A stretch of DNA of 64,000 bases from Paracoccaceae bacterium (GCA_029246285.1 JAQWNW010000054.1:26800-90799), one strand, 5' to 3'. Positions 30,637 to 39,731 are shown, counted from the first letter of the stretch. Made by a program: numbers and translations. Notes: a model not told the origin generated them from the sequence alone.

Positions 30637-30656
30637 GAAACTATTTCGGTAGTTTC
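30637..30656. promoter_or_regulatory. 7-bp inverted repeat in the divergent promoter region of the acyl-CoA dehydrogenase and Rieske genes
   Basis: GAAACTA-TTTCGG-TAGTTTC occupies 30637-30656, about 45 bp before the Rieske start and 82 bp before the acyl-CoA dehydrogenase start. No T-tract follows on either strand, so it reads as an operator for a dimeric regulator rather than a terminator. The regulator is unknown; the MarR-type genes at 37-40 kb are candidates by proximity only. Confidence 0.4.
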
Positions 30657-30700
30657 TTCGCGTGAGAAGTTTACATTTTTGGTATCAAAGAGGACTCATT

Positions 30701-31864
30701 ATGAATGATCTAAGAAAATCAATAGTAGGAGAAAAAACACTCAAATGGGATGGTAAAGATCCGGACTTATCTCTAACTCTTCCATCCCGCTATTTCTTTG
30801 ACGAAGAAATCTTTAGAAGGGAAATTGATACTATAATTTACCCTTCATGGCATTTTGTTTGTCATAAATCTGAAATCTCAAATGTTGGAGATTTCGTTAA
30901 ATTTGATATTTTGAAAGAAAGCGTTTTAGTAATTCGGGCTGAAGATGGGAACGTAAATGCTATGCACAACGTTTGCAAACATAGAGGTACCCAATTAATT
31001 CAAGAACGCCGAGGCAATATAAAAAATATGATAACATGCCCATATCATGCTTGGAGTTATCATCTTAATGGAAATTTGCGCCATGCTCCACGTTGCGAAA
31101 CTATGAAGGGATTTTCAAAAGATGACTGGGGTTTAAGTAAAGTCCGTTTAGAAGAGTTCGCAGGGTTCTATTTTATTAATTTTGATCCTAATACATCTTC
31201 ACTAGCAGATGACATCCCTGGAGCATACGAGGCCATGTCCCCATATTTTCCCGATCTTGGCGAAATAACCTTTATTGAAGAGGTGGATATGATGGTGGAT
31301 GCAAATTGGAAGGTAATAGTAGATAATGCTATCGAAGGATATCATTTCAAACTATCAGGACCGCACCATAAAGATCTAGCCGCTTTAATTGATTTTGATA
31401 AATATGAACTTAACGCTCATGGAAAATGGTGGGATTTTAAAGGACCACCCGTTCCAACGAAAACAGCTTTTGGAGAAATAGTTGAGGGCCAAACTTATCA
31501 AACTGATTGGTTTTACAATATTCAATTATGGCCCATGACGACAATTTATGCGTTCCCATACGCAGATGCGATTGGTACATTTAACGAAATTCCAATTGGG
31601 CCTGAAAAGACACTCTTAAGATTTGGTCATTATATACCAAAGAACCGCCCTCAAAATAAGTTAAGTAAAGCAGCCATAAATTGGTTTAACGAAAAATTGG
31701 GTCCCGAAGATATAGATTTGAACTTATACGTTCAACAAGGGTTACACTCATCAGGGTTTGATCAAGGACGATATATGATTGACGCTGAGCGGTCTTCAAA
31801 CAGTGAACATCTCTTACACCATTTTCATTCGTTAGTTTTTAAAGCTTTAAACAATGATGCCTAA
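30701..31864 (+). CDS. Rieske non-heme iron oxygenase, alpha subunit (first copy)
   Basis: Predicted to oxygenate or demethylate an unknown substrate. The 387-residue product has a Rieske 2Fe-2S site (CKH ... CPYH, residues near 90-120) and a catalytic domain with the mononuclear iron segment DNAIEGYHFKLSGPHH. AGAGGA precedes ATG 30701; a GTG at 30662 has no support. No beta subunit, ferredoxin or reductase gene is adjacent, so its electron donor must come from elsewhere. Family members include aromatic ring hydroxylases, O-demethylases and trimethylamine/betaine oxygenases, and I cannot choose among them. Confidence 0.87.
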   Translation: MNDLRKSIVGEKTLKWDGKDPDLSLTLPSRYFFDEEIFRREIDTIIYPSWHFVCHKSEISNVGDFVKFDILKESVLVIRAEDGNVNAMHNVCKHRGTQLIQERRGNIKNMITCPYHAWSYHLNGNLRHAPRCETMKGFSKDDWGLSKVRLEEFAGFYFINFDPNTSSLADDIPGAYEAMSPYFPDLGEITFIEEVDMMVDANWKVIVDNAIEGYHFKLSGPHHKDLAALIDFDKYELNAHGKWWDFKGPPVPTKTAFGEIVEGQTYQTDWFYNIQLWPMTTIYAFPYADAIGTFNEIPIGPEKTLLRFGHYIPKNRPQNKLSKAAINWFNEKLGPEDIDLNLYVQQGLHSSGFDQGRYMIDAERSSNSEHLLHHFHSLVFKALNNDA

Positions 31865-31985
31865 AATAGAACACTCCATTCCCTCTTTTGAAACTGGAAA
31901 TACCACCTATATTTTTACAAATGTCAAATCATCTTAGAAAGATGTAATTCAAAAAACTTTAAGAATATGGAGATAATGTAATTTA

Positions 31986-33026
31986 ATGACTTATGAAAAT
32001 TCAAAGTCTGTTGATAGCTCTGTAGAAGAGAGCCAAAACAACCTAAGCAAACGACAAAAAAAAGGTGAGTTCGTTAGGGGTGTAAGTGGGTTTCGAAACT
32101 ATCTAGGAAACAACTCACAATTTCAACCAGAGGAAAACCGATATCACCTTTTTGTTGCGCTTAACTGCCCCTGGTGTCATCGAGTAACGCTTGCCAGAAG
32201 TATTTTGGGATTGGATGATAGCATATCTATGGATATAGCATTCCCAAACCGAACGGACTCGGATCACGATTTTGGGTCTAACCAATGGGAGTTTGCTCCA
32301 CTTAGAAAGGCTAGCTTGACAGGTAAGAGACTTCCGGAATGCACGAATGATACAGCAACAGGTAAAAAATTTCGAGTTGTTAGTCAGATATACCAAGAAG
32401 AAGCATCAAAAGAGACTTCTTTACCAATACTGTACGATAAAAAAACTAAAAAAATCGTATCAAATGAGAGCGCTGAAATTATTCGGATGTTAAATGAACA
32501 CTCAAAATCTCTTGGTAGTAAACTACAGAAAAATAATTTTGTAAATTTGTATCCAGTAGAGCTTCAACCCATAATTGATAAATTTAACAAGCTAATCTAT
32601 GTGAATATAAATAACGGCGCATACAAAGCGGGATTTTCCTCAAGTCAAGAAATATACAAAATCGCTTATACGAATTATTTTGAAACCTTGAGCAAACTTG
32701 ATAACGAGTTAAAGTCTCACGGTTGTCTTTTTCTTACAGGAAATCAATTCACAGAAGTCGACTTACGATTATTTCCAACTTTATATAGACACGATCCAGT
32801 TTATTACATTCGAATGAAATTAAACGGGGCTAAAATTTTGGATTACCCCCACCTTTGGAAATGGCTTTGCAGAGTTTATGCTCTACCAGGTGTGAAAAAG
32901 AGTAATTCATTGTTACATTGCAGGCAGGGTTATTTTGGCAGATCCTGGAATAAAGTGGTACCTTTAGGGCCGATCAAACCAATGGCATACCCTAAAGCTT
33001 ACGAACATCCCGAACTTGCAATATAA
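31986..33026 (+). CDS. Xi-class glutathione S-transferase / glutathionyl-hydroquinone reductase
   Basis: Predicted to reduce glutathionyl-hydroquinones, releasing hydroquinone and oxidised glutathione. The 346-residue length and the GST fold with FVALNCPWCHRVTLARSILG match the YqjG/PcpF group; the first Cys of the motif is the catalytic one. The more common form of this motif has Ala where a second Cys stands here. C-terminal landmarks include the WGRS-like YFGRSWNKVVPLGP. GGAG lies upstream of ATG 31986. Such enzymes clean up quinones in chlorophenol degraders, which suits the neighbouring oxygenases. Confidence 0.85.
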   Translation: MTYENSKSVDSSVEESQNNLSKRQKKGEFVRGVSGFRNYLGNNSQFQPEENRYHLFVALNCPWCHRVTLARSILGLDDSISMDIAFPNRTDSDHDFGSNQWEFAPLRKASLTGKRLPECTNDTATGKKFRVVSQIYQEEASKETSLPILYDKKTKKIVSNESAEIIRMLNEHSKSLGSKLQKNNFVNLYPVELQPIIDKFNKLIYVNINNGAYKAGFSSSQEIYKIAYTNYFETLSKLDNELKSHGCLFLTGNQFTEVDLRLFPTLYRHDPVYYIRMKLNGAKILDYPHLWKWLCRVYALPGVKKSNSLLHCRQGYFGRSWNKVVPLGPIKPMAYPKAYEHPELAI

Positions 33027-33044
33027 ATTATAAGACAATTCCAA

Positions 33045-33800
33045 TTATAGGCTCTTTGCTATTCTAACCAGTTCAGATTTATCGACAAGTTTCTCTAAGT
33101 TGACGCCCCTGCCAGCTAGCCCATCTCTCAATTCCATCTCTGAAAGATCCTCAATTGCAGCATCTGTCATATTTAGAAAATTGATTTTTCTTATAATCGG
33201 TTTGTTAGTGGGTCCAAATAACTCATCTATTTGAAAGCCAAAATCGAGCATATATTTGTCCATAAAATGTGTAAGAAATGTATTAATACTAGTTCTAACC
33301 CGGCTATCATTAGACATATACTGTTCTGATTCATCAAGAGTTTCGATCATAAGTTTCAACCAACGTTCAGCTCCTTTCTCATTCATGATTTCAAAAGCAT
33401 TGTGTTGGTGATGAAAATTTAATCTAAACTCCGCTCCATGATAAAAGAATCCCCCTCCCATAACATCAATCCACATTGAAGCTTGCGTTCGCATATGATG
33501 TGAAGCATCACCTATGCGAGCAAAAACAGATGTAAACCAAGGCTCATCTTTATAAACTCGGTCATAAAATTTTTGTACGATCCTTACTATATTATTTTGA
33601 CCCAATACTGAAAATAATTGCCAAAATTGGATCGGTTTTTGTAAATCATTGGAAGCTACCAATGATAAAATTTCTCGCATTCGATGAGCCTCTTTAGGTA
33701 AAATATTTTTTTCCATCGCTTTAGAAATATATGCTCGTTGTACGCTCTCAGTCATATAACCTGCAGATGGCTCAAAGTTTGGATATGAAGTCTCAAGCAT
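33045..33800 (-). CDS. Truncated (group II-like) globin with extra N- and C-terminal segments
   Basis: The middle of this 251-residue protein (about residues 56-185) resembles a truncated hemoglobin: QFWQLFSVLG, YDRVYKDEPWFTSVF, GGGFFYHGAEFR, and QH133-NAFEI, which lines up with the proximal-His RHAPFxI motif of group II globins. About 55 residues precede it. The last ~40 residues, including ELRDGLAGRGVNLEKLVDKS, resemble a SAP-like helix-extended loop. Possible roles are oxygen or NO binding or peroxidase activity. It is transcribed with or just after the oxidoreductase at 33815 (14 bp apart), which suggests a shared function. Confidence 0.75.
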   Translation of the reverse strand: MLETSYPNFEPSAGYMTESVQRAYISKAMEKNILPKEAHRMREILSLVASNDLQKPIQFWQLFSVLGQNNIVRIVQKFYDRVYKDEPWFTSVFARIGDASHHMRTQASMWIDVMGGGFFYHGAEFRLNFHHQHNAFEIMNEKGAERWLKLMIETLDESEQYMSNDSRVRTSINTFLTHFMDKYMLDFGFQIDELFGPTNKPIIRKINFLNMTDAAIEDLSEMELRDGLAGRGVNLEKLVDKSELVRIAKSL

Positions 33801-33814
33801 TATTTTATTTTCGA

Positions 33815-35785
33815 TTAAGCCAAATTATAGGCAGCTCGCAAGCCTTCAAGAACTGCCTCTTCACAAGTCCGAGGCATTTGACAATCACCAATACAAATAA
33901 CTTTCTCAATATCATCATGTAATTCGGCTTCTAATCTATTTTCTGGAGTATGCCCCTGCGCGAGAACTAAAGTATCAACCTCTTCTTCAATTATAGCGGC
34001 ACCATGAACCGTATGCTGTAGATAAACGCTGTCTTCATCTCTCCCGTAAAGACGAACATAAGGAATAATTTTAACACCCAAATCATGCAATCGGGCAGCA
34101 TTAGAATCTCTAACATAAGATTGCAAACTTTCACCAGCAAAAAGACCGTTAACGGCAAGTCGAACCTTACAGCCATTTTGCGCTAAATGCTCGGCGACAC
34201 CCATACCAATCCAATCACCCTTCCAATCATGAATTAAGACTGAACTTCCTACATTAACTTCTCCCTTCAAAACCTGCCACGCATCACAAACCTGTCCCTC
34301 TCCATCATTACTTAAATTTTCAGGCCAGAGAGGTTTTGCACCGGTTGCTAGGATCACAACATCTGGTTTGAGTTGCTTTATTTTTGCAGCATTCAAGCTC
34401 ACACCAGTATTTATCTTAGCACCTGACGTCTCGAGTTCGCGAGATAGGTTAGTAATTATCCCACCAAACTCAGATCTATTAGGCAATAATTGAGCAAGGC
34501 GCGCCTGCCCACCAAGCTGGGAATCAGCTTCATACAGGCTAACCTGATGACCGCGATCTGAAGCAACTGAAGCTGCCTTCATACCGCCTGGACCACCTCC
34601 AACCACAACTACTTTAAGAGGCTTTTGTACTTTGGGTTTATTAGTAAATTCTAATTCTCGGCCAGTTTCAGGATATTGTATGCAAGAAATTGCATGCCCC
34701 TTATGAAAATGGCCAATACATGCTTGGTTACAGCCAATACATGCACGAATTTCATCAAAATTTCCATTTTTTGCTTTTACTGGCATTAGTGGATCACAAA
34801 TCATTGCACGGGTCATTCCACACATATCCGCAGCATTATTCTTTAAAATTTTTTCTGCCTCATGGGGTTGATTTATTCTACCCGTAACAATAACTGGAAT
34901 ATCAATAATTTCCTTCAACCGCGCCGAAAAAGGAGCGACATATCCCGGCTCATAATACATTGGTGGAACAATGTGAACTGAACCACCTAATGTCGCAGAA
35001 GTTCCATCAACCAAGGACACATAATCAATATCACTCGAGACATGTTTAATCGTGTCTAGAGTTCCTGATTTAGAAAACCCATCTTCGTATTGCTCATCGC
35101 CAGATATTCTCAAGCCCACAATAAATTTTGAGCTCGTTGCTGCTCTTGCTTTCCCAATAGCTTCTCTCAGAAACCTTATACGGTTTTCTTCAGAACCACC
35201 CCATTTATCTTCACGACGGTTGACGGTTGGATTCAGAAACTGCGCCGGCAGATAACCGTGGCTTGCAACAATTTCCACGCCATCAACACCGGCCTTCTCT
35301 AATCTCTTTGCAACTTTTCCATAACCATCCAGTATTTCTTGAATCATTTCTTCTGTGATTGCGCGAGGTATAACATGAAAGCGTTCGCTAGGAGAAACGG
35401 AAGGTGCCCACGCAATTGGAGCTGTACCATCTAAACTTTCAGTCATTTCTCTACCTGGGTGAAAAAGTTGTACAAAAAGTTTTGCACCCTCTTTTTGAAC
35501 AGTTTCTGCGAGTTTTCTAAAGCCTTGAATACAATCGTCATCAGTCCCCATCAAAACATGATTAGTATATCTTGCGCTTTCGTGTACTCCAGTAACTTGC
35601 GCTACAATTAAACCAACACCTCCTTTTGCTCGCGCCTTATGATAAGCTATTAACGCGTCGTTAACAGTTCCATCTGTAGGTATTGTTGTATCATGACCTG
35701 TCGAAACAATTCTATTTCGAATTTCAATATTGCGAATTAAAATCGATTTAAAGAGTTCAGGAAACATAAAGCTTTGCGATGGCAT
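33815..35785 (-). CDS. Old-yellow-enzyme-type oxidoreductase with FMN, 4Fe-4S and FAD domains
   Basis: Resembles 2,4-dienoyl-CoA reductase and di/trimethylamine dehydrogenase. From ATG 35785 (GGAG 6 nt upstream) it has 656 residues: an N-terminal FMN TIM barrel (residues ~1-340) with HDTTIPTDGTVND and VEIVASHGYLPAQFLNP, the 4Fe-4S site CIGCNQACIGH with a distal Cys, then an FAD/NAD domain beginning VVVGGGPGGMKAASVASDRG. Enzymes of this layout reduce enoates, demethylate amines or cleave ether-type groups; the substrate is unknown. A TTG at 35806 would place the Shine-Dalgarno inside the coding region. Confidence 0.88.
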   Translation of the reverse strand: MPSQSFMFPELFKSILIRNIEIRNRIVSTGHDTTIPTDGTVNDALIAYHKARAKGGVGLIVAQVTGVHESARYTNHVLMGTDDDCIQGFRKLAETVQKEGAKLFVQLFHPGREMTESLDGTAPIAWAPSVSPSERFHVIPRAITEEMIQEILDGYGKVAKRLEKAGVDGVEIVASHGYLPAQFLNPTVNRREDKWGGSEENRIRFLREAIGKARAATSSKFIVGLRISGDEQYEDGFSKSGTLDTIKHVSSDIDYVSLVDGTSATLGGSVHIVPPMYYEPGYVAPFSARLKEIIDIPVIVTGRINQPHEAEKILKNNAADMCGMTRAMICDPLMPVKAKNGNFDEIRACIGCNQACIGHFHKGHAISCIQYPETGRELEFTNKPKVQKPLKVVVVGGGPGGMKAASVASDRGHQVSLYEADSQLGGQARLAQLLPNRSEFGGIITNLSRELETSGAKINTGVSLNAAKIKQLKPDVVILATGAKPLWPENLSNDGEGQVCDAWQVLKGEVNVGSSVLIHDWKGDWIGMGVAEHLAQNGCKVRLAVNGLFAGESLQSYVRDSNAARLHDLGVKIIPYVRLYGRDEDSVYLQHTVHGAAIIEEEVDTLVLAQGHTPENRLEAELHDDIEKVICIGDCQMPRTCEEAVLEGLRAAYNLA

Positions 35786-35865
35786 GCAATCTCCAGGGAT
35801 GTTCAACGATGCTCAAATGGTAACGGTAATGTGAAAACTTTTGCAAGCATAAATACAAGTAAATT

Positions 35866-35941
35866 TGGTGGAGCCTAGGGGAGTCGAACCCCTGACCTCC
35901 TCGCTGCCAGCGAGGCGCTCTACCAGCTGAGCTAAGGCCCC
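35866..35941 (-). tRNA. tRNA-Ala (GGC anticodon)
   Basis: A 76-nt cloverleaf on the minus strand with acceptor GGGGCCT/AGGCTCC, D-arm GCTCAGCTGGTAGAGC, anticodon stem CCTCG/CGAGG enclosing loop CTGGCAG (anticodon GGC), T-arm AGGGG-TTCGACT-CCCCT, and an encoded CCA end. All stems pair apart from one G-T in the acceptor. It lies 81 bp upstream of the oxidoreductase start. Confidence 0.97.
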
Positions 35942-36015
35942 TTCTACTTGAAAAGTAGCTTTCTAATTATCTATATTGCAACAATTTTCTTCGTCTAACA
36001 CAATCAAAAAAGTTA

Positions 36016-36345
36016 TTAAGATTCTTCATCGTTGGTTGGGACGTCTGCAATCTCTTCAATCGAAACCGTATCATCGTCCTCTTCCTCAAGAAGATCGTCT
36101 CCTAGATCTACGTCAGTATCTTCATCATCCAAAACATCAGTGTCATCGATATCATCAGTAACATCGGCTTCTGGAGCACTTTCATCCTTTTTGCTTATCG
36201 CAGAGCGACCCTTCGGATTCAATAATGTTTCCAAATCAAATTCATGTCCACATAACGGACAAGTCATTGGATCCTTTTGCAAGTCATAAAATCGCGTCGA
36301 ACAATTTGGACAAAGGCGTTTTACACCCCATTCTTCTTTTGGCAT
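36016..36345 (-). CDS. TIGR02300 family zinc-ribbon protein with acidic tail
   Basis: A 109-residue protein of unknown function, widespread in alphaproteobacteria. The first ~45 residues contain a CPNC ... CPLC zinc ribbon with the family signature RFYDLQKDP. The C-terminal half is very acidic (runs of Asp and Glu) and probably disordered. Start at ATG 36345. It is upstream of tRNA-Ala on the same strand. No function can be assigned. Confidence 0.9.
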   Translation of the reverse strand: MPKEEWGVKRLCPNCSTRFYDLQKDPMTCPLCGHEFDLETLLNPKGRSAISKKDESAPEADVTDDIDDTDVLDDEDTDVDLGDDLLEEEDDDTVSIEEIADVPTNDEES

Positions 36346-36499
36346 TTATAAATCCTCGTTACATCTTATGATTTCATCCTGCGCACTTGCCATACTCATT
36401 AGTACTTTGTCAAAGGCTTTGTAATAGTTTAAGCTTTTAATCATATCAAATAGAACATCGCAGTCTAAAAACTTAGTAGATTGAACCAAAAAGACAAGT

Positions 36500-37195
36500 A
36501 TGAAAAATATAAATGAAACCGTCAAATTTGGAACGCCTGAAATTTCAATTCTCGTGAATTATTCTGATCGAGCGAAGAATTACTCAATTCACATTTCCAA
36601 TATTAATAATACTGCAAAACTAACTATTCCTGTAAATGGCTCCTATCATCAAGCGATCACCTTTGCAAAATCACGAGAAACTTGGATTAGAGATAAGCTT
36701 GCTAACAATCTGCCTGAAATATCACCAGAGTTTGGTTCAGAGTTTTTATACCAAGGTCAAAAACTTATAATCAAAAAATCCAAAGATCGACGAGTCTATA
36801 AAGATGAAAATGCATTATATGTGTCCTGTGAACCTAATCAATTAAAAGGGAAGTTAAAAGGTTTTTTAAAGATCCAAGCTCGGGATCATTTAGATTTTAT
36901 TTCAAAAAAATATTCAAATATCCTTGGAAGAAAATATAATAGATTAACCTTACGCGACACTCGAAGTCGTTGGGGTTCATGTACATCAAAGGGTCATCTT
37001 ATGTATTCGTGGCGCCTTATAATGGCTCCTCCAGAAGTTTTGAATTATGTTGCAGCTCATGAAGTTTCTCATTTACTTCATTTAAATCATTCTAACCAAT
37101 TTTGGGAAACTGTTTCATATTTAATGCCAGATTTTGAATACCATAAAGATTGGTTGAAAAAAAATGGACAGTCTTTACATCGCTATAAGCTCTAA
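36500..37195 (+). CDS. YgjP-like (DUF45) metallohydrolase
   Basis: A 231-residue predicted zinc hydrolase. The zinc motif is AAHEVSHLLHLNHS with a downstream acidic/His partner, preceded by the family hallmark RDTRSRWGSCTSKGHLMYSWRL. Members such as E. coli YgjP have been described as UTP pyrophosphatase-like or SprT-related proteases; the natural role is unclear. Its stop overlaps the convergent stop of the flavin reductase::MarR gene by 3-4 bases. Confidence 0.9.
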   Translation: MKNINETVKFGTPEISILVNYSDRAKNYSIHISNINNTAKLTIPVNGSYHQAITFAKSRETWIRDKLANNLPEISPEFGSEFLYQGQKLIIKKSKDRRVYKDENALYVSCEPNQLKGKLKGFLKIQARDHLDFISKKYSNILGRKYNRLTLRDTRSRWGSCTSKGHLMYSWRLIMAPPEVLNYVAAHEVSHLLHLNHSNQFWETVSYLMPDFEYHKDWLKKNGQSLHRYKL

Positions 37196-38127
37196 TTGTT
37201 TGTATTACTAATTACATTCTCAAGGTTTCTGAGAAGTGATAATCGCTCTTGTTCATTCATATTTGTTAAAATCTCATTTTCCTGATTTTTGGCCATATTA
37301 AATAAATGAGCGACCCTTTTCATTCCGCTTTCAGTGCCGGTGATAAGCATAGAACTTCCTTCGCCCGCTAACACACATAGGTTATCGTTATTCATCTGAG
37401 ATAGCACGTCCGTTATCGCGCTTGGATCCACGAAAGTTCGCGCGCAAAGATCAACTAAATTTCGAGATACTTTTCCATATAACGATGCCAATATACGCCA
37501 TTCAGGAATCGTCAGACCTTCCTCTTCCACGGTTTTATGAAAAAGAGTTTCTACCTGCCTACTCGCTCGTGCCAATTGGTAAATCAGTAATTCATCAATC
37601 AAGCTTGCTCCTGTATCTACATTAGATCCAGAATGTTGTTTGGGCTTAATAGTTGATGTAGTAGCGTAGGAACCTTGACTAAAAACAAGTCCTTGTTTCG
37701 AACTATTTTCAAGATTTAAAACCTTACCAACAATAATCCAATGATCTCCACCGTCATGAATATCATGGGTTTTACAGTCAAACCTACTAGACACATCACT
37801 AATAATCGGAACTCTATTTTGGTCCTCATGCCAGTTAATATTTGAGAACTTATCTTCACCCTTTATAGCAAACTTGTTTGAAATCTCTGATTGATCAGAT
37901 GCTAAAACATGAACAGAAAAAAAAGTTGCATTCGTAAATGATGGTGACGATAAAGCAGACTTTGCAATACTCCATAAAACGAGTGGTGGTTCCATAGAAA
38001 CTGAATTGAAACTGCTCGCTGTCATACCGATTGGATCATCATTCAGATCTCTAGCCGTTATTATGGTAACGCCAGTAGCAAAGCTTGATAAAGCAGATCT
38101 AAAATCGTTAGAAGAAAAATTTGTCAT
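37192..38127 (-). CDS. Flavin reductase domain fused to a MarR-type regulator domain
   Basis: The 311-residue product joins two recognisable parts. Residues ~1-155 are a flavin reductase of the HpaC type (FATGVTIITARDLNDDPIGM and ASSFNSVSMEPPLVLWSI), which makes reduced flavin for two-component monooxygenases. Residues ~170-305 form a MarR winged helix (LIYQLARASRQVETLF, LTIPEWRILASLYG, DPSAITDVLSQM). It is the third gene of hpaR-hpaB-this, 109 bp after hpaB. The reductase part would serve HpaB, and the MarR part may tie transcription to flavin or aromatic ligand; the latter is inference. Such fusions occur in other alphaproteobacteria. Confidence 0.88.
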   Translation of the reverse strand: MTNFSSNDFRSALSSFATGVTIITARDLNDDPIGMTASSFNSVSMEPPLVLWSIAKSALSSPSFTNATFFSVHVLASDQSEISNKFAIKGEDKFSNINWHEDQNRVPIISDVSSRFDCKTHDIHDGGDHWIIVGKVLNLENSSKQGLVFSQGSYATTSTIKPKQHSGSNVDTGASLIDELLIYQLARASRQVETLFHKTVEEEGLTIPEWRILASLYGKVSRNLVDLCARTFVDPSAITDVLSQMNNDNLCVLAGEGSSMLITGTESGMKRVAHLFNMAKNQENEILTNMNEQERLSLLRNLENVISNTNN

Positions 38128-38236
38128 TCCAGAATACCTTAGTCATCATGTTAACCGGGAGACAAGCCGATGCTATCCGGATTCTGATAGTTTTGTCCGA
38201 AGGATGCGACATATGCCTTAGAACCACGATAAACAC

Positions 38237-39715
38237 CTATGTTTGGTTTAAAAAACTGTCAACTCTATCTATCACCCTGTCACGATCATAAAGATCAAAA
38301 TAAGCTGCATGCATCAAATGAGGTGGGCCAAAGAAGAACCTTTCGTAAAGAGTTTGTCTACTACCAAAGCCTGAAACACAAACATCATGGGCAAGTCGAT
38401 ATAAAGCAACCCTATCTTTAGCCTCCAAATTTGCCACATGAAAATATTTGTCCACATCACCACTTATAGCATTTTCAAAATCAGCTTCAGATGGCGTTGC
38501 CATTAAAGAAGAAGATCCCATTAATTGTAACATTTCAACCATTCTCGGATAATATTTAGGAAATAAGTTTCGCTGAGTATCTAATGGTCTACGATTTGGA
38601 ACAAAGTTTCCATATTGATCCTCATGTGCGTCATGTTCAGCCTGATATAACAATGCTCTTACAGTCTCTGTCATCATCATTATTTCAGAGATCATACCCT
38701 TCATTGCCAAATCCTTATCACGACCTGTAGCTTTAGCAATCGCACACAAAATTCCCGTTAGGAATTCTGCCTTTGCCAATTTCCCACAAGCGACCTGATG
38801 AGCCATGTGCACGACTGCGTTCGTATCAGCAAAGGCTCTATTGCATAACTCTGGCTGACCATACATGAATATGCGCTCCCAAGGGACTAAGACATTATCA
38901 AAAATGACAACTGCGTCCATTTCCTCAAAACGGCTAGACAAGGGCGCATCAAAATTTGATTTTCCATTATCGTATGTATCTCTACATATCAATTTCAAAC
39001 CAGGTGTTGCGATAGGTATAGCAAAAGCAAAGGCAAAAGGAATATTAGCGGGATCTGCTTTTAGAACCGTTGATGGGAAAACTTCGATTTCATCTGCAAA
39101 TGGACCTAAAGTAGCCAATAATCTTGCGCCGGTAACAATTATCCCTGCATCTGTCTCTTTTACGACATGTAAGGCGACCTGATCATTGTAGATCCCCGCC
39201 GCTGCCTGTTTGTGACTTACTGAGGGGTTTATCAGTGTATGCGTCAAAATTTGATCGTTTGTCCGAGCATAATTATAGAAATCAAGCATATTCTTAGAAA
39301 ATTCAGCGTTTCCTTTCGTTCCTTGATCCAAAAAGGATCTCGCTGCTGCAAATGACATGAGCGACGCATTCTTGTAATCAGGTGTTCTTCCAAACATACC
39401 ATGGCTCCAAGTCGCCCACTCATAATAAGCTTTTCCACGATCTAAGATATCTTGCTTTGACTTCGGGGTCTTAAATGATAACGGACAACGGATGCCATCT
39501 TCATCAACGTAAGTTACCTTATCGCGATATTTGTCGTTATGTTGATTGTCCAAAAAACCTGCCAACGAAGAAACACCACGAGACATTCCAGGCTCAGAGG
39601 TCACATCTTTTACTCTTTTGCCTTGGGTCCATATTTCTCGATCATCTTGCAGACCAGCTATATATTCTGCGCCTGTTCTTATTCCCTTACCAGTAAGTAT
39701 TGATGTGTCTTTCAT
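38237..39715 (-). CDS. hpaB: 4-hydroxyphenylacetate 3-hydroxylase family FADH2-dependent monooxygenase
   Basis: Predicted to hydroxylate a phenol ortho to its OH using reduced FAD and oxygen. The 492-residue product has the family N-terminus (KGIRTGAEYIAGLQDDREIW), the substrate-loop region LTHTLINPSVSHKQ, and the FAD segment VIFDNVLVPWERIFMYG. Homologues include chlorophenol 4-monooxygenases (TftD/HadA) that remove halogen oxidatively, so the substrate may be a phenol or halophenol. An AAGGAAGG Shine-Dalgarno precedes ATG 39715. The flavin reductase is the next gene and the regulator the previous one. Confidence 0.88.
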   Translation of the reverse strand: MKDTSILTGKGIRTGAEYIAGLQDDREIWTQGKRVKDVTSEPGMSRGVSSLAGFLDNQHNDKYRDKVTYVDEDGIRCPLSFKTPKSKQDILDRGKAYYEWATWSHGMFGRTPDYKNASLMSFAAARSFLDQGTKGNAEFSKNMLDFYNYARTNDQILTHTLINPSVSHKQAAAGIYNDQVALHVVKETDAGIIVTGARLLATLGPFADEIEVFPSTVLKADPANIPFAFAFAIPIATPGLKLICRDTYDNGKSNFDAPLSSRFEEMDAVVIFDNVLVPWERIFMYGQPELCNRAFADTNAVVHMAHQVACGKLAKAEFLTGILCAIAKATGRDKDLAMKGMISEIMMMTETVRALLYQAEHDAHEDQYGNFVPNRRPLDTQRNLFPKYYPRMVEMLQLMGSSSLMATPSEADFENAISGDVDKYFHVANLEAKDRVALYRLAHDVCVSGFGSRQTLYERFFFGPPHLMHAAYFDLYDRDRVIDRVDSFLNQT

Positions 39716-39731
39716 GAACTTTACCTTCCTT

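Noticed and set aside
35944..35958. CTACTT-GAA-AAGTAG hairpin beside tRNA-Ala as a terminator
   Set aside because: It lies in the 5' leader side of the tRNA on the minus strand and no T-tract follows on either strand.
36032..36289. Serine-rich ORF on the plus strand
   Set aside because: It is the complement of the acidic Asp/Glu tail and zinc ribbon of the TIGR02300 gene, with no features of its own.
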